NCBI RefSeq assembly: GCF_003001815.1
Contig: NZ_PVMZ01000015.1
Location: 186,001 to 250,000, forward strand
From: Actinoplanes italicus
GTDB lineage: Bacteria; Actinomycetota; Actinomycetes; Mycobacteriales; Micromonosporaceae
Reading direction: 5' to 3'
DNA: 64,000 nucleotides
In this document: positions 43,567-51,642 of the stretch, in pieces
How the letters are laid out: each line of letters opens with the position of its first letter
Numbering within the stretch: the stretch's first letter is position 1
Program-made: the position numbers and the translations under genes
Notes under the pieces: model-generated
What the model was told of the DNA's origin: nothing
What the model saw: only the letters and a program-made list of their open reading frames with translations
The model's database searches: none

Positions 43567-45561
43567 GTGTGGGGGCGCATCCGGGGCCGTGGCCGCAGCC
43601 TGCTGATGACGGTGGCGCTCGCCGTCGTCCTGCTGGCTCTCGCGGGCTACGTGCTGCAGGGCACCGCCGACACCACGCGCGCCACCGAGCAGCAGAGCGC
43701 CGCCCTGATCGTGGACATGAAGTTCACCGAGGCACGGATCGCCGTCGCGATGCAGGAGGTGAACCTCCGGCACTACCAGGTGGAGCCGTCGGTCGCCGTA
43801 CGGAGCAGGTTCGAGAAGGTGGTCGCGGAGGCCGAACGGAACCTCACGGAGATCGCCGAGACGTCCGGGGACCGGGCCCGGCAGGACGCGCGGCGGCTGC
43901 TGACCGGTCAGGTCGCCTATCGCAAACTCGCGGAGCAGCTGATCGCGAAGGTGGCCGACAGCGATCCGGACTTCATGCAGTTCGACCGGCTCCAGGTCAC
44001 GCCGGCGTTCTACTCGCTGCAGAACGACGTGGACGACGTGTCCCGGGCGTACCACGAGTACGCGCAGCAGGAGGTCACCCGGCTCGGCGACGCGCAGGGC
44101 CGGCTCCTGCTGGGCACCGCGATGGGATTCGGCGTCGGTCTGACGCTGGTCGCGATGATCATGCGGATGGTTCTGGGCTATCAGCGCCGGCTCGTGGTCC
44201 AGGCCGCCGACAGCCGCCACCAGGCCATGCACGACCCGCTCACCGGCCTGCCCAACCGGGCCCTCTTCCAGCAGAAACTGCAGAAGTCGCTGGCGGCCGC
44301 GGAACGTGGCGGCGGCCGGACCGCGATGATGGTCATCGACCTGGACGGGTTCAAGGCCGTCAACGACACGATGGGGCATCACGCGGGCGACCAGGTGCTG
44401 ATCGAGGCCGGGCGGCGCCTGTCCGGGCACGTCGGCGCGCCCGGAGTGGTGGCACGCCTCGGCGGCGACGAGTTCGCCGTGCTGCTCCCCCGCGTCTCCG
44501 GCCTGCCCGAGGCCACCGCTCTCGCCGAGCAGCTGGTCGCCGAGCTGAACCGCGACTTCGTGCTGGGTGACCGGCCGGCCGCGATCAGCGGCAGTCTGGG
44601 GGTGGCCCTCGGTCCGGCGGAGGGGGCGGCCGACGCCGGCGAGCTGTTCCGGCACGCCGACGCGGCCATGTACCGCGCCAAGCGCCACGGCGGTGGTGTC
44701 GCGGTGTACGACCCGGGCACCGACGCCGGTGAGCAGGACGACCGGATGCAGCTGTTCGCCGATCTGCGCCTGCTGCTGGACACCGGTGATCCCGAGGGGC
44801 AACTTCAACTGCATTACCAGCCGCAGGTACGCCTGAGCGACGGCCGGGTCGGCGCGGTGGAGGCGCTGGTCCGCTGGCGGCATCCGTCCCGTGGCGTGGT
44901 CATGCCGGCCACCCTCCTGCCGATCGCCGAGCGCGGTGGCCTGGAGATCGGCCTCACCTATCACCTGCTGACGGTGGCCGCGCGGCAGACGGCGGCGTGG
45001 CTGGCAGGCGGGTGGCGGTGCCGGGTGTCGTTCAACGTGGCGCCGGGGGCGCTGCGCGACGAACGGTTCGCCGAGACCGTGCTCGCCACGATCGACGCGG
45101 CCGGCCTGCCGCCCGAGCTGCTGCGGCTGGAGCTCACCGAGACCGGGATCATGGCCGACTCGGGCACGGCGTTGCGCCGGCTGAGCGACAGCGGCGTCAC
45201 CGTGTCGGTGGACGACTTCGGCACCGGGTTCAGTTCGCTGGTGCAGCTGCGGGACGTACCGGCCGACGAGCTGAAGATCGATCGGCTCTTCGTCGGCAGC
45301 CTGGCCGAGGGCACGCCGGACGAGGTCATGGTGCGCAGTTCGATCGACCTCGGGCACAACCTCGGGCTCGAGGTTGTCGCCGAGGGCGTGGAGGACGTCG
45401 CGACGCTGGTACGGCTACGGCAGATGTCGTGCGACCACGCACAGGGGTTCGTGCTGAGTCACCCGGTCCCGGCCGGCGAACTGCCCGACGCCTGCCGTGC
45501 CGCCGAGACGGTGGCCGCCGCGGCTCTGAGTCAGACCGCTCCGGTCTCGCCCGCCTGCTGA
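43567..45561 (+). CDS. Membrane GGDEF-EAL c-di-GMP enzyme
   Basis: A 664-residue protein starting at GTG 43567. A periplasmic helical sensor domain is bounded by membrane helices at about 12-32 and 180-202. A GGDEF domain (HDPLTGLPNRALF, active site RLGGDEFAVL) and an EAL domain (EALVRWRHP, ELTETGIM, DDFGTGFSSL, KIDRLFV) follow. Both active-site signatures are intact, so it may make and break c-di-GMP. The RxxD inhibitory site normally five residues before GGDEF is absent (GAPG at that place). The EAL domain keeps VEALV, the metal-binding Glu in LTETG and the DDFGTG loop. Confidence 0.92.
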   Translation: MWGRIRGRGRSLLMTVALAVVLLALAGYVLQGTADTTRATEQQSAALIVDMKFTEARIAVAMQEVNLRHYQVEPSVAVRSRFEKVVAEAERNLTEIAETSGDRARQDARRLLTGQVAYRKLAEQLIAKVADSDPDFMQFDRLQVTPAFYSLQNDVDDVSRAYHEYAQQEVTRLGDAQGRLLLGTAMGFGVGLTLVAMIMRMVLGYQRRLVVQAADSRHQAMHDPLTGLPNRALFQQKLQKSLAAAERGGGRTAMMVIDLDGFKAVNDTMGHHAGDQVLIEAGRRLSGHVGAPGVVARLGGDEFAVLLPRVSGLPEATALAEQLVAELNRDFVLGDRPAAISGSLGVALGPAEGAADAGELFRHADAAMYRAKRHGGGVAVYDPGTDAGEQDDRMQLFADLRLLLDTGDPEGQLQLHYQPQVRLSDGRVGAVEALVRWRHPSRGVVMPATLLPIAERGGLEIGLTYHLLTVAARQTAAWLAGGWRCRVSFNVAPGALRDERFAETVLATIDAAGLPPELLRLELTETGIMADSGTALRRLSDSGVTVSVDDFGTGFSSLVQLRDVPADELKIDRLFVGSLAEGTPDEVMVRSSIDLGHNLGLEVVAEGVEDVATLVRLRQMSCDHAQGFVLSHPVPAGELPDACRAAETVAAAALSQTAPVSPAC

Positions 45562-45854
45562 CGGCGTTCCTCATCGGCCTGACGGCGGCGCTCCACGCGG
45601 CGCTGCTCCAGCCTGCGCCAGCGGTTGTAGACCTCGACGGCGGCCTCGACCGGCTCGGGGGCGCGGCCCGCCTTCCACTGGCGCGGCAGGATCGCCTCGG
45701 CGCCGAGCCAGAGCAGGTCGCTCATCGGCACGGTGCCGCCGTGCATGCGCATCAGTTCCTCGGCGACCCGCACCGCGTGATCGCTACGACGCCACAATTC
45801 CACCGCAGTACTGCCGTGCAGTAACTCTTCGTGATCGTCAGGATGCAGTTCCAT
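45531..45854 (-). CDS. Small hypothetical helical protein
   Basis: A 107-residue protein, start MELHPDDHEELLHGS. It is rich in Glu, Arg and His, with a C-terminal charged helix (RRLEQRRVERRRQADEERRQQ) likely to form a coiled coil. No family recognised. It overlaps the end of the GGDEF-EAL gene by 31 bp on the opposite strand. The N-terminal half (TAVELWRRSDHAVRVAEELMRMHGG) looks like real protein sequence. Confidence 0.65.
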   Translation of the reverse strand: MELHPDDHEELLHGSTAVELWRRSDHAVRVAEELMRMHGGTVPMSDLLWLGAEAILPRQWKAGRAPEPVEAAVEVYNRWRRLEQRRVERRRQADEERRQQAGETGAV

Positions 45855-45969
45855 AGGTTGGCTGCCCTTCGCGGCGATAAGAATCCCAGGTCAGAGGCAC
45901 TGTGGCGGTCAGCGGTCGAGAATGTCAAGACCACGGAGCGCGACCAAGGGCGCAGATCACGTCAGGACG

Positions 45970-46012
45970 TTGACAAACATAAATTAAAAGAGGGACATTG
46001 GGAGCGCTCCCA
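45970..46012 (+). promoter_or_regulatory. Mannanase promoter with CebR-type operator
   Basis: TTGACA at 45970-45975 and a weak -10 (GACATT, 45994-45999) frame an AT-rich spacer of 18 bp. The perfect palindrome TGGGAGCGCTCCCA (45999-46012) follows and is identical to the CebR binding site known from Streptomyces. CebR represses cellulose-use genes and is released by cello-oligosaccharides. Confidence 0.82.
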
Positions 46013-46037
46013 CTACTCCCATCCCCAGGAGAGAAGC

Positions 46038-47429
46038 ATGACCGTCCCCATCCCGAGGAAGCGGCGCGCCTGGTGGGCCGCCATCGCGGCGGCACTCTGC
46101 GCCGGCGCCGCGGCGCTGTTCGTGGCACAGCCCGCCCACGCGGCCACCGGATTCACCGTCTCCGGCACGCAGATTCTCGAAGGCAACGGCGCGCCGTTCG
46201 TCATGCGCGGTGTCAACCACGCGCACACCTGGTACCAGGACCGTACTCCCCGTGCACTGGCCGACATCAAGGCCCTCGGCGCCAACACCGTGCGCGTCGT
46301 GCTCGGCAGTGGCAAGCGCTGGGGACCCGACAGCGCCGCCAACGTTTCCGCCGTCATCAGCCAGTGCAAGACGAACAAGCTGATCTGCGTGCTGGAGGTG
46401 CACGACACCACCGGGTACGGCGAGGAGGGCGCCGCCGCCTCGCTGGCAGAGGCCGTCGACTACTGGATCTCGATCAAGAGTGCCCTGGACGGCCAGGAGA
46501 ACTACGTCATCCTCAACATCGGCAACGAGCCGTACGGCAACACCAACGCGTCGGGCTGGGTGGCCGACACCAAGAACGCCATCACGCGGCTACGGGCGGC
46601 CGGGTTCGCGCACCAGATCATGGTCGACGCGCCGAACTGGGGCCAGGACTGGTCGTTCACCATGCGCGACAACGCGGCCTCGGTCTTCGCCACCGACCCG
46701 AACCGCAACACCGTGTTCTCCGTGCACATGTACGGGGTGTTCGACACCGCCGCGGAGATCACCGACTACCTGAACCGCTTCAAGACCGCCGGGCTACCGC
46801 TCGTGGTCGGCGAGTTCGGGCACAACCACTCCGACGGCAACCCGGACGAGGACGCCATCCTGGCCACCGCCCAGCAGCTCGGCATCGGCTACCTCGGCTG
46901 GTCGTGGAGCGGCAACGGCGGCGGCGTCGAATACCTGGACATGGTGACCGGCTTCGACGCGGCGCAGCTGACCTCGTGGGGCCAGCGACTATTCAACGGA
47001 GCCAACGGCATCAAGGCCACCTCGAAGCAGGCGACCATCTTCGGCGGCACCACCCCGTCGTCCCCGTCGTCCTCGGGCCCGCCGTCCGACCCGCCGCCGT
47101 CGTCGCCGTCCCCGTCGGCCCCGTCCGGCGCCTGCACCGCCACCTACGCGGTGACCGGCTCCTGGCCCGGCGGCTTCCAGGGCGCCGTCACCGTCAAGGC
47201 CGGCAGCGCGGCGATCAACGCGTGGACCGTGACCTGGACCTGGCCCAGCGGGCAGAGCTTCACCAACACCTGGAGCGCCACGGTGACCACCTCCGGTAGC
47301 GCGGTCACCGCCAAGAACGCCGCCTGGAACGGCAAGCTGGCCGCCGGCGCCTCCACCACCTGGGGCTTCACCGGTTCGTTCAGCGGCAGCAACACCGCAC
47401 CCACCGCGGTCACCTGCGCCGCGGCGTGA
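46038..47429 (+). CDS. Secreted GH5 endo-beta-1,4-mannanase with CBM2
   Basis: A 463-residue exported glycoside hydrolase. The signal peptide (MTVPIPRKRRAWWAAIAAALC-type) ends near AHA at about residue 35. The GH5 domain has FVMRGVNHAHTWYQDRTPRALADIKALGAN, the acid/base Glu164 in IGNEPYGN and the nucleophile Glu259 in VVGEFGHNH. The RGVNHAHTWY start and the short TIM barrel point to GH5 subfamily 8 mannanases. A Pro/Ser linker (about 337-363) leads to a CBM2 cellulose-binding module (ACTATYAVTGSWPGGFQG to the end). The ATG at 46038 has AGGAGAG upstream. A longer frame upstream includes the promoter and is not real. Confidence 0.92.
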   Translation: MTVPIPRKRRAWWAAIAAALCAGAAALFVAQPAHAATGFTVSGTQILEGNGAPFVMRGVNHAHTWYQDRTPRALADIKALGANTVRVVLGSGKRWGPDSAANVSAVISQCKTNKLICVLEVHDTTGYGEEGAAASLAEAVDYWISIKSALDGQENYVILNIGNEPYGNTNASGWVADTKNAITRLRAAGFAHQIMVDAPNWGQDWSFTMRDNAASVFATDPNRNTVFSVHMYGVFDTAAEITDYLNRFKTAGLPLVVGEFGHNHSDGNPDEDAILATAQQLGIGYLGWSWSGNGGGVEYLDMVTGFDAAQLTSWGQRLFNGANGIKATSKQATIFGGTTPSSPSSSGPPSDPPPSSPSPSAPSGACTATYAVTGSWPGGFQGAVTVKAGSAAINAWTVTWTWPSGQSFTNTWSATVTTSGSAVTAKNAAWNGKLAAGASTTWGFTGSFSGSNTAPTAVTCAAA

Positions 47430-47434
47430 TCACC

Positions 47435-47471
47435 GGCGCCGCCTTCACCTCGCCTCGGTGAAGGCGGCGCC
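47435..47471 (+). terminator. Strong terminator hairpin after the mannanase gene
   Basis: GGCGCCGCCTTCACC and GGTGAAGGCGGCGCC form a perfect 15-bp stem around a 7-base loop, followed by GTCTTCCTC. Confidence 0.85.
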
Positions 47472-47526
47472 GTCTTCCTCAAGCGCGGGCCGGTGAAGGC
47501 GGCGCCGTCTTCCTCAGGCTCGGACC
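47457..47526. repeat. 35-bp direct repeat of the terminator right arm
   Basis: The right arm and following tail (47457-47491) are repeated at 47492-47526 with a few changes. The second copy can also pair with the left arm. Confidence 0.8.
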
Positions 47527-47547
47527 GGAGAGGCCGATAGTCCCGAA

Positions 47548-49077
47548 GTGAACGGGAATGGATCCATACGGCAGGACCCGCTGCTCGCCGTGGCGACAGC
47601 GTGGACCCTTCTCGGGATCGCGCTGTTCTTCGTGCTCCAGGGCCACTCGGACACCCAGGTCGATGTCTACTGGACGTTCCAGGTACCGCTGGACGCGCTC
47701 CTGGCGTACTCCTCCTGGCGAGTCTTCCGGATCGCCACCGGCGCCATCCGCAGGTTCTGGCGGTTCATGGCCATCGCCGGCGTCCTGTTCACGACCGGCG
47801 ACACCGTCCAGACGTTCACCTCGTACTTCGAACGCGACCAGTGGAACACCGCGGGCGGCACCGTCCAGTCGGTGTGCTTCACCATCGGCATCGGCCTCAT
47901 CGTGGTCGGCATGCTCATCCACCCGCACTCCGGCCGCAGCGGCAAGGAACGCCTGGCGTTCTGGCTCGACTCGGCGACCGTGCTGGTCGGCGGCGCCGTC
48001 GTGGCGTGGTGCTTCGCGATCAACTCGGAGGACCGCGAGACCAATCTGATCGGGGCGCTGGCCGGAGCCGCGCTCGTGCTCACCTCGGCGTTCGCCGCGG
48101 TCAAGATGATCCTCAGCGGCAACGCGCCGATGCACCGCAACGCCGCCATCCCGCTGATCATCGCGGCCGTCGTGAACGCGCTCGGCCTGTTCGTGGCCCC
48201 GGACGCCGACGGGTCGCTGCCGGCCCACGCCTACGCCATCCGGTTCCTGCCGTCACTGCTGATCGCCGTGGGGCCCCGAGTCCAGGAGATACTCGCCCAG
48301 TTCGACGAGCACGCGTTCGGCTCGCGGCGGCGCAAGTCGTACAGCCTCCTGCCGTACGGCTCGATCCTGCTCGTCTTCTCCGTCATGATCGTCATGCTGT
48401 CGCAGAACGAGGACAAGGACGCCCGCCTGTGGGGCACGGTCGGCGGCCTCGGCGTCATCGTCGGCCTGGTCGTGGCCCGGCAGCTACTCGCCTTCCATGA
48501 CAACAAGCAACTCATCGCCCAGCTCGACACCACTTTGCACGAGTTGCGTGAGCACGAGACGAGGCTGCGGCGCCAGGCCCTCTACGACGACCTGACCGGG
48601 CTCGCCAACCGTGTCCACTTCCGCGAGGAGGTCGACATCACCCTCGCCGAGGCCCCGCACGACACCGTGTCGGTGCTGCTCATCGACCTGGACGGGTTCA
48701 AGGGTGTCAACGACACCCTCGGGCACGCTGCCGGTGACGCGCTGCTCGCCGGGGTGGCCGAGAAACTGCGTGCTTCGGTACGTAGTGTCGACCTGCCCGC
48801 CCGGCTCGGCGGCGACGAGTTCGCCATCCTGCTGCGCGACTGCGACGCCCGGGACGCGGAACGGACCGCGCAGCGGATTCTGCAGGCGATGACCGTACCC
48901 ATCATGATCGATGGTTCTCCGGTCTGGGCCAACGCCAGCATCGGCGTGGCGTCCGCCGAGGAGACCGACGACCTGCGGTCGCTGCTGCACGCCGCGGACA
49001 CCGCCATGTACGCGGCCAAGCACGAGGGCAAGGGCACCTGGATGCGCTACGACCACAGCATGCTGCCCGCCGCCTGA
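47548..49077 (+). CDS. Membrane diguanylate cyclase (GGDEF)
   Basis: A 509-residue protein starting at GTG 47548. About 320 N-terminal residues form an integral membrane sensor with eight or more hydrophobic segments of the MASE type. A short coiled coil (DTTLHELREHETRLRRQALYDD-type) leads into a GGDEF domain with DLTGLANRVHF and active site RLGGDEFAIL. The RxxD product-inhibition site (RSVD) is present five residues before GGDEF, so the enzyme should be feedback-controlled. It follows the mannanase terminator and is likely its own unit. Confidence 0.92.
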   Translation: MNGNGSIRQDPLLAVATAWTLLGIALFFVLQGHSDTQVDVYWTFQVPLDALLAYSSWRVFRIATGAIRRFWRFMAIAGVLFTTGDTVQTFTSYFERDQWNTAGGTVQSVCFTIGIGLIVVGMLIHPHSGRSGKERLAFWLDSATVLVGGAVVAWCFAINSEDRETNLIGALAGAALVLTSAFAAVKMILSGNAPMHRNAAIPLIIAAVVNALGLFVAPDADGSLPAHAYAIRFLPSLLIAVGPRVQEILAQFDEHAFGSRRRKSYSLLPYGSILLVFSVMIVMLSQNEDKDARLWGTVGGLGVIVGLVVARQLLAFHDNKQLIAQLDTTLHELREHETRLRRQALYDDLTGLANRVHFREEVDITLAEAPHDTVSVLLIDLDGFKGVNDTLGHAAGDALLAGVAEKLRASVRSVDLPARLGGDEFAILLRDCDARDAERTAQRILQAMTVPIMIDGSPVWANASIGVASAEETDDLRSLLHAADTAMYAAKHEGKGTWMRYDHSMLPAA

Positions 49078-49213
49078 GCCCCTTCCTGCCCCCCTCCATC
49101 CCTCGCCTTCGCCCTCGCATCTCCCGCGTCCGCTCGCCCTCGCACCTCCCCGCGCGGCCGCTCGCCCTCGCGGCTTCTGCGTCCGATCTCCAAGATCAGT
49201 CGTTGCTGACGAC

Positions 49214-50353
49214 GTGAGTTTCTCGTTCCGGCACGGCGACGTCGCCGTCCACATCACCGTCGACCAGCCGGACGGCCACGCGGCCTGCCGCCTGCCGGGC
49301 TCGTCCGGCGCCGGGACCGTCCTCTACCCGCCGGTCCACGCCGACCTGGTGCTGCCGGTCACCGACCCGGGCGACGTCGAGCTGTTCTACCGGCCCGGCC
49401 TCGGCAGCTGGCGTTCCGGCCTCAGTGAGGGCGAGTTCGCCAGGTACGCGGGCATCCCCTACGGCCTGCTCGGCCGCCACCTGGTGATGTTCCTGTGCAC
49501 CGAGGTGTACCGCTGCCGCAGCCGGACGATCACCCTGCACCCGCACCGCGTCTACGCGTTCCTGGCCGCGCTGGGCTCGCTCTCCGAGCAGACGGTCCGG
49601 GGCGGCTGGTTCACCGAACTCGAGGGCCAGCTCCACCGCACCCTCCGGCACGGCTGGATCGGCGAGACCCCGGGTTCCACGGGTTCCCTGGTCAGCGGCC
49701 GTACCCGGCAGAGCCGCGGCTTCCTCGACTCCGCCTCCGAGTGCCCACCGGTGATCACGCTGGAGGCAACGTTCGCCGAGTCGGCGCTGCGCTGGCTCCC
49801 CCTCGACGCCGACGTGGTCCGCGTCCTGAGCCGCCACTCCTGCCTGGCCCTCGACGTGTACGCCTGGCTCACCCTGGTCGGCGCCTACCTCGACGACGCC
49901 CGCCAGTTCACCTGGGAGACCTTGCAGGCACGCTTCGGCCCCGGCCCCGCCCTCAACTCCGGCCCCCTTCCCCGATCCGCTTCCGCCTCGAGTCACGGCT
50001 CCGGCGTGGGCTCCGCTTCCGTCACCGAAACCGGCCCGGGCGCCGCTTCCCGCTCAGGCGCCGATTCCCGCTCGGGCTCTGGCCCAGGTGCCGCTTTCCA
50101 CTCAGGCTCCGCTTCCCACTCGGGTTCCGCTTCCCGCTCGGGTTCCGCTTCCCGCTCGGGCTCCGCTTCCCGCCCCGGTGATGACACGGCCGCTTTCGGA
50201 GCCCGCTTCGAAGCGTGCCTCGAGGAGATCCGCCGAGTCACCCACATCCCGTCGGTCACCGCCAACGCCTCCGGCATCGAGATCCGCCCCGCATCCGGTT
50301 GCGTCAACTCCTTCCACAGGGCGTGGCCGCGAACGTCCAGCGAGGCCCCTTGA
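49214..50353 (+). CDS. Plasmid RepA-like replication initiator, Ser-rich insertion
   Basis: A 379-residue protein starting at GTG 49214 (no strong ribosome binding site; longer in-frame reading overlaps the GGDEF gene). The order of segments matches RepA-type plasmid initiators as I remember them: IPYGLLGRHLVMFLCTEVYRCRSRTITL, then WFTELEGQLHRTLRHGW. ITLEATFAESALRWLPLDADVVRVL follows, then LALDVYAWLTLVGAYLDDARQFTWETLQARFG, a winged-helix core. A low-complexity SGSASRSGSASRPG region (about residues 255-320) interrupts it before the last helical segment FGARFEACLEEIRRVTHIPSV. No partition or mobility genes are nearby. It may be a domesticated or remnant plasmid gene. Confidence 0.65.
   Translation: MSFSFRHGDVAVHITVDQPDGHAACRLPGSSGAGTVLYPPVHADLVLPVTDPGDVELFYRPGLGSWRSGLSEGEFARYAGIPYGLLGRHLVMFLCTEVYRCRSRTITLHPHRVYAFLAALGSLSEQTVRGGWFTELEGQLHRTLRHGWIGETPGSTGSLVSGRTRQSRGFLDSASECPPVITLEATFAESALRWLPLDADVVRVLSRHSCLALDVYAWLTLVGAYLDDARQFTWETLQARFGPGPALNSGPLPRSASASSHGSGVGSASVTETGPGAASRSGADSRSGSGPGAAFHSGSASHSGSASRSGSASRSGSASRPGDDTAAFGARFEACLEEIRRVTHIPSVTANASGIEIRPASGCVNSFHRAWPRTSSEAP
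50107..50175 (+). repeat. 18-bp tandem repeats in the RepA-like gene
   Basis: About four copies of TCCGCTTCCCGCTCGGGT with small changes encode the SASRSG repeats of the protein linker. Confidence 0.75.
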
Positions 50354-51027
50354 ACAGCAACCCAGCCGGCACGACATCCACCACCTCTCCACACACGGCA
50401 GGCCGATCCCCCCGCCATGGTTCGCGAACCCTTCCCACCCCGAAACAGCCCTATCCCACAGCTCACCCCGACAAACAGACCCCGATGATCGATCAGCAGT
50501 GGATCGCGAACCCTTTCCGGCCCGGGAAGCAGCCCTCATACACAGCTCGCCTCGAAACAGCTCTAGATACCTTTTACGGTCAGGGTCTGGTTGGGGCTGG
50601 TGGGGACAGTCCTGCCCCGGGCCGCTTGATCGCCCAGCCGTGCCCGGCGAACCCTTCCCCAGACCGCCTGATCACCCAGCCGTGGCAGGCGAACCCTTCC
50701 CCGGGCTGTTGATCGCCCAGCCGTGCCCAGTGAACCCTTCCCCGGGCCGCCTGATCGCCCAGCCGTGGGCGGTGAACCCTTTAACGGTCCGGAGGCAGCG
50801 ATATCCCGGAGCCCGGCTCAGAAAACGGCCGCAGTTGATCGTCCAGCACCCGTCAGCGGCGGTAACCGACCCCCGCGACCCCGGAGCCCACGACGGTAAC
50901 GCCAGGCCATCAGCCGACCGGGCGCCACCACGGCTCAGACGGTTGCGGCTGACGGGCCGGGAACCCCGACTTCGAAAGCTGTCTAGATGACCGTCCAGCC
51001 CAGAGCCACGACACGCTCGGCCGGCCG
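50354..51027. other. 674-bp repeat-filled gap after the RepA-like gene
   Basis: No credible gene. Most of the sequence (50402-50850) belongs to the repeat family described at 50402-50850. The rest, 50851-51027, holds a short piece resembling the element tail (GATGACCGTCCAGCCC near 50987) and otherwise nothing recognisable. Confidence 0.55.
50402..50850. repeat. Iteron-like 41-42 bp tandem repeats and related copies
   Basis: Four tandem units start with TGATC at 50627, 50669, 50710 and 50752 (spacing 42, 41, 42 bp). They share TGATCGCCCAGCCGTG and GAACCCTTCCCCGG. The last unit runs into GGCAGCGATATCCCGGAGC and GATCGTCCAGCACC, the same tail as at 18.4 kb. Two further diverged copies lie at about 50402-50480 and 50489-50563, each with GAACCCTT and a CAGCTC segment. 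The 42-bp period equals four DNA helical turns. Confidence 0.8.
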
Positions 51028-51381
51028 GTGCGGCGGTTGACCGCGGAACAGGCCGCCCACGAGCGACTGACCGAGTTCGTCGGGGCAGCCGTCGCGGTCG
51101 ACCGGTTGCTGAAGCTGGAGCGACGCGGATGGTGGGTGCGGAGCGCGCCGATGGACGCGGGCATCCAGGACACCGTGGAGTGCTACCTGCCGGGCCGGGG
51201 CGTACTGACGTTTCCCCTCGACCCGGGGATCAGCGTCCAGTTCCCGAACGAGGATCCGGTGCAGACGTTCCGTGACGCGCGCCTCTCCGGGGCGCCGAAC
51301 TTCGCGGCTCTGGATCCCGTGGCCCTCTCAGAACTGCTGTGCGACCTGCACTATCTCCACCACGGCGGAGCGATGCGGTAA
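51028..51381 (+). CDS. Small hypothetical protein
   Basis: A 117-residue protein from GTG 51028 (a TTG three codons later is an alternative). It reads as a folded domain: LTEFVGAAVAVDRLLKLERRGWWVRSAP, ECYLPGRGVLTFPLDPGISVQFPNEDP and LCDLHYLHHGGAMR. No family recognised, no signal peptide. Isolated between the repeat region and lexA, with no visible operon partner. Confidence 0.55.
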   Translation: MRRLTAEQAAHERLTEFVGAAVAVDRLLKLERRGWWVRSAPMDAGIQDTVECYLPGRGVLTFPLDPGISVQFPNEDPVQTFRDARLSGAPNFAALDPVALSELLCDLHYLHHGGAMR

Positions 51382-51591
51382 CGAGCACGGTCCCTCCCGC
51401 GACGCTGGTCGGCCGGCGTCGCGGGCCGGGCCGGTTCGGACCTCTGACGGCGGCGGGCAGCCTTCTCGGCGGGCCGGGCCGGCCCCACACGGGTCCGCGT
51501 CCCAAGGGTGGCGATCCGCGTAGCCGGCCGCGGCTTGGCGCGGCTCGGGTGAGTGAAGGACGGCAGCGCCGGTGCTGGCGGAGGGGCGGGG

Positions 51592-51642
51592 TGGAGTCAG
51601 AGGCGGAATGGAGTCAGAGGCGGGGTGGAGTCAGAGGCGGCG
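51592..51642. repeat. 17-bp tandem repeats duplicating the lexA 3' end
   Basis: TGGAGTCAGAGGCGGNN occurs at 51592, 51609 and 51626. The third copy contains the lexA stop codon and last codons, so the other two are copies of the gene end placed downstream. Confidence 0.8.

Noticed and set aside
50627..50792. CRISPR-like regular repeats of about 42 bp
   Set aside because: The units are contiguous with no unique spacers between conserved repeats, and no cas genes are present.
50088..50990. A 300-residue plus-strand frame with DRPAVAGEPFP-like repeats
   Set aside because: It reads through the Ser-rich part of the RepA-like gene in another frame and then through the intergenic repeat; no start signal or domain.
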